Shown: positions 62,178 through 64,000 of the stretch, one piece after another
Layout of the letters: every line of letters starts with the position of its first letter
Position numbering within the stretch: the first letter of the stretch is position 1
From: Rugamonas aquatica
Lineage (GTDB): Bacteria; Pseudomonadota; Gammaproteobacteria; Burkholderiales; Burkholderiaceae_D
Direction: 5' to 3'
DNA: 64,000 nt
Assembly (NCBI RefSeq): GCF_009380215.1
Contig: NZ_WHUG01000003.1
Location: 558,001 to 622,000, forward strand
The notes under the pieces: generated by a model
Databases searched by the model: none
Seen by the model: only the letters and a program-made list of their open reading frames with translations
Told to the model about the DNA's origin: nothing
Position numbers and translations under genes: made by a program

Positions 62178-62867
62178 ATGCATCTGCGCGACCTGACTCA
62201 ATTCCTCAAGGAACTGGCGGACAATAACAACCGTCCCTGGTTCATCATGAACAAACCGCGCTACGACATCCTGCGCGAAGAATTCCTGCAAGTGGTGACG
62301 GACATGATTATCGAACTGGGCAAGTTCGATGCGGCCGTCAAGTTCTGCAACCCGAAGAAGGCGATGTTCCGCATCAACCGCGACGTGCGCTTCGCCCACG
62401 ACAAGAGCCCGTACAAGACGCGCTTCTCGGCGGCCGTGGCGCCGAACGACCTGCGCCGTCCGAGCAAGGCCGGCGGGCCGACCTACTATATGCAGATCGA
62501 CGGCAGCGGCAAGCTGCTGTTCGGCGCCGGCGAATACATGCCGCCGCCGTCGCGACTGAAAGCGCTGCGCCAGCATATGGTCGACGACGCGGCTGGCTTC
62601 AGCAAGGTATTGAAGAACAAGAAGTTGAAAGCCACCTTCGGCGACATCCAGAACGAAGGCAAGCTGATGCGCCCGCCCAAGGGTTTCGATGCCGAGCACG
62701 AGCATATCGAGTACATCAAGCTGAAGAGTTTCTTTGTCTGGACCGAGATCGACCTGCCGCTGAACAAGCCGGAGTTGCTGGTGCCGATGATCGCCAGCGG
62801 GTTGAAGGATGCGTTCCCGCTGGTCGAGTGGATGCGCGCTGCCAAGGAAGACGAGCCACAGGAGTAA
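62178..62867 (+). CDS. DUF2461 (TIGR02453) family protein
   Basis: A 229-residue cytoplasmic protein of a widespread family with no known function. The signature is clear: DLTQFLKELADNNNRPWFIM at the start, MFRINRDVRFAHDKSPYKTR around 62-80 and LLFGAGEYMPPPSRLKALRQ later. It follows the protease gene after ten bases and is probably cotranscribed. It ends just before the 24-bp inverted repeat. Confidence 0.9.
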   Translation: MHLRDLTQFLKELADNNNRPWFIMNKPRYDILREEFLQVVTDMIIELGKFDAAVKFCNPKKAMFRINRDVRFAHDKSPYKTRFSAAVAPNDLRRPSKAGGPTYYMQIDGSGKLLFGAGEYMPPPSRLKALRQHMVDDAAGFSKVLKNKKLKATFGDIQNEGKLMRPPKGFDAEHEHIEYIKLKSFFVWTEIDLPLNKPELLVPMIASGLKDAFPLVEWMRAAKEDEPQE

Positions 62868-62871
62868 GCTG

Positions 62872-62949
62872 GTCATTCCCGCGCAGGCGGGAATCCATAT
62901 ACTGCTTGCCGGCCAGCGTTCTATAGATTCCCGCCTGCGCGGGAATGAC
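62872..62949. repeat. 24-bp perfect inverted repeat (dispersed CATTCCCGCG-type repeat)
   Basis: Arms at 62872-62895 and 62926-62949 are exact reverse complements, 30 bases apart, each containing CATTCCCGCGCAGGCGGGAA. This sequence type is a common dispersed intergenic repeat in proteobacteria. Placed between the convergent DUF2461 and gpsA genes, the long hairpin could also work as a terminator or mRNA stabiliser. Confidence 0.85.
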
Positions 62950-62955
62950 GTGACG

Positions 62956-63996
62956 TCAGCGCTGCACTTTTTCGTCGCGCGGGTCGCGTGCCAGCAGGCG
63001 CGAGACCATCACCTGCGGCTGGTCGCCGTCGAACAGCACGCCGGCCACCGCGTTGGTGATCGGCATGTCGACGCCCATGCGGGCCGCCAGCTCGCGCACC
63101 GCCTTCGAGCACGGCACGCCCTCGGCCACATGGCCCAGCTCGTGCACGATGACATCCAGCGGCTTGCCCTGCGCCAGCCCGAGGCCGACGCGGCGGTTGC
63201 GCGACAGGTCGCCGGTGCAGGTCAAGATCAAATCGCCCATGCCGGTCAGACCCATGAAGGTTTCGACATGCCCGCCCAGCGCGGTGCCGAGCCGGGTGAT
63301 TTCGGCCAGCCCGCGCGTGATCAGCGCGGCGCGCGCGTTCAAGCCCAGGCCCAGGCCGTCGGCCACGCCGGTGGCGATGGCCAGCACATTCTTCACCGCG
63401 CCGCCCACTTCCACGCCGACCAGATCTTCGCTGGAATACACGCGGATATTGCCGCCATGGACGGCCGCCACCACGCAGTCGCGCAAGGCGGCCGAGTCGG
63501 AAGCGATGGTCAGCGCGCACGGTAAGCCTTTCGCCACCTCCTGCGCGAACGACGGTCCCGACAGCGCGCCGCCGGCCACACCGGCGCCCAGCACTTCGCG
63601 CACGATCTGGTGCGGCAGCAGGCCGGTGCCGTATTCGAAACCCTTGCACAGCCAGACCACGTTGGGAATCGAGCGCGACTTCAGCTGTTCCAGCAGCGGC
63701 CGCAGGCCGGCCACCGGGCAAGCGGCGATCAGCAGGCTGTCCGGGCCGGCCACATGGGCCAGCGCGGCGTCGAAATCGGCGGCCACCCGCAGGCCGGCCG
63801 GGAAGGGATGGCCGGGCAGGTAGGCGGTGTTTTCGCGGGCGCGCGCCATGTCCTGCAGGGCCTCGGGATTGCGGCCCCACAGCATCACATCGTGGCGCTG
63901 GGCCAGCGCCATGGCGACGGCCGTGCCCCAGGCGCCGGCGCCGAGCACCGCCACCTGGCGGACGCCGCCAGCGGATTTGTTTGGATTATCTTGCAT
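62956..63996 (-). CDS. gpsA: NAD(P)H-dependent glycerol-3-phosphate dehydrogenase
   Basis: A 346-residue cytoplasmic enzyme that reduces dihydroxyacetone phosphate to sn-glycerol 3-phosphate for phospholipid synthesis. The Rossmann motif [10 protein letters not shown] is at 17-26, and the conserved [10 protein letters not shown] and the catalytic-lysine segment [20 protein letters not shown] follow. ATG 63996 sits four bases from the window end, so its ribosome site cannot be checked and an earlier start is possible. Confidence 0.94.
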   Translation of the reverse strand: MQDNPNKSAGGVRQVAVLGAGAWGTAVAMALAQRHDVMLWGRNPEALQDMARARENTAYLPGHPFPAGLRVAADFDAALAHVAGPDSLLIAACPVAGLRPLLEQLKSRSIPNVVWLCKGFEYGTGLLPHQIVREVLGAGVAGGALSGPSFAQEVAKGLPCALTIASDSAALRDCVVAAVHGGNIRVYSSEDLVGVEVGGAVKNVLAIATGVADGLGLGLNARAALITRGLAEITRLGTALGGHVETFMGLTGMGDLILTCTGDLSRNRRVGLGLAQGKPLDVIVHELGHVAEGVPCSKAVRELAARMGVDMPITNAVAGVLFDGDQPQVMVSRLLARDPRDEKVQR

Positions 63997-64000
63997 GGGA

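Overview
The window is high-GC chromosomal DNA from a betaproteobacterium. The closest fit is the Oxalobacteraceae (Massilia, Duganella, Janthinobacterium type). I infer this from the petABC-sspA-sspB order, the fused indolepyruvate:ferredoxin oxidoreductase, the c-di-GMP and Tad gene styles and codon use. Genus is not provable from the sequence alone.

Layout. 1-8757: a partial indolepyruvate:ferredoxin oxidoreductase, an Asp-nucleophile alpha/beta hydrolase, a sugar-isomerase-like TIM barrel with a divergent TetR gene, a LysR regulator, and a convergent HD-GYP / GGDEF pair that would break down and make c-di-GMP. 9223-19292: a Tad (type IVc) pilus locus with Flp pilin, prepilin peptidase, an extra AAA+ ATPase, CpaB, CpaC, a small lipoprotein, CpaE, CpaF, TadB, TadC and a lipoprotein ending in a LytR_C domain. 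19375-26111: a GIN-domain exported protein with a small partner, a LysR / Tat-exported hydrolase pair, two tiny Cys-rich exported peptides, a solute-binding protein, a dienelactone-hydrolase-like protein and an S41 peptidase homologue without its catalytic serine.

26266-38321 is the most striking metabolic locus. A TonB-dependent receptor and a dipeptide epimerase are followed, beyond a TetR gene, by a tightly overlapping seven-gene operon: D-aminopeptidase (S12), MFS transporter, MlrC-like M81 metallopeptidase, kynureninase, tryptophan 2,3-dioxygenase, RidA and a D-amino-acid-dehydrogenase-like flavoprotein. Read together, it looks like uptake and dismantling of a peptide containing D-residues and tryptophan. 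Similar 18-bp TetR-type palindromes lie at both promoters. No formylkynurenine formamidase gene is present.

40120-55987 is a 15.9-kb integrative element in the 3' part of tRNA-Thr(UGU). It is bounded by a perfect 48-bp repeat and carries a tyrosine recombinase, paired 10-bp repeats near each end, a primase-polymerase/ATPase, a plasmid-type initiator, a candidate origin, an XRE regulator, a SLATT-like two-TM protein, several unknown genes, and a PAAR / VRR-NUC nuclease / type VI immunity cassette. The host's tRNA terminator was pushed to the far end, and the element supplies a new one behind the tRNA.

56043-63996 is housekeeping: sspB, sspA, cytochrome bc1 (petC, petB, petA), mscL, an HtrA/DegS-like protease, a DUF2461 protein, a 24-bp inverted repeat and gpsA.
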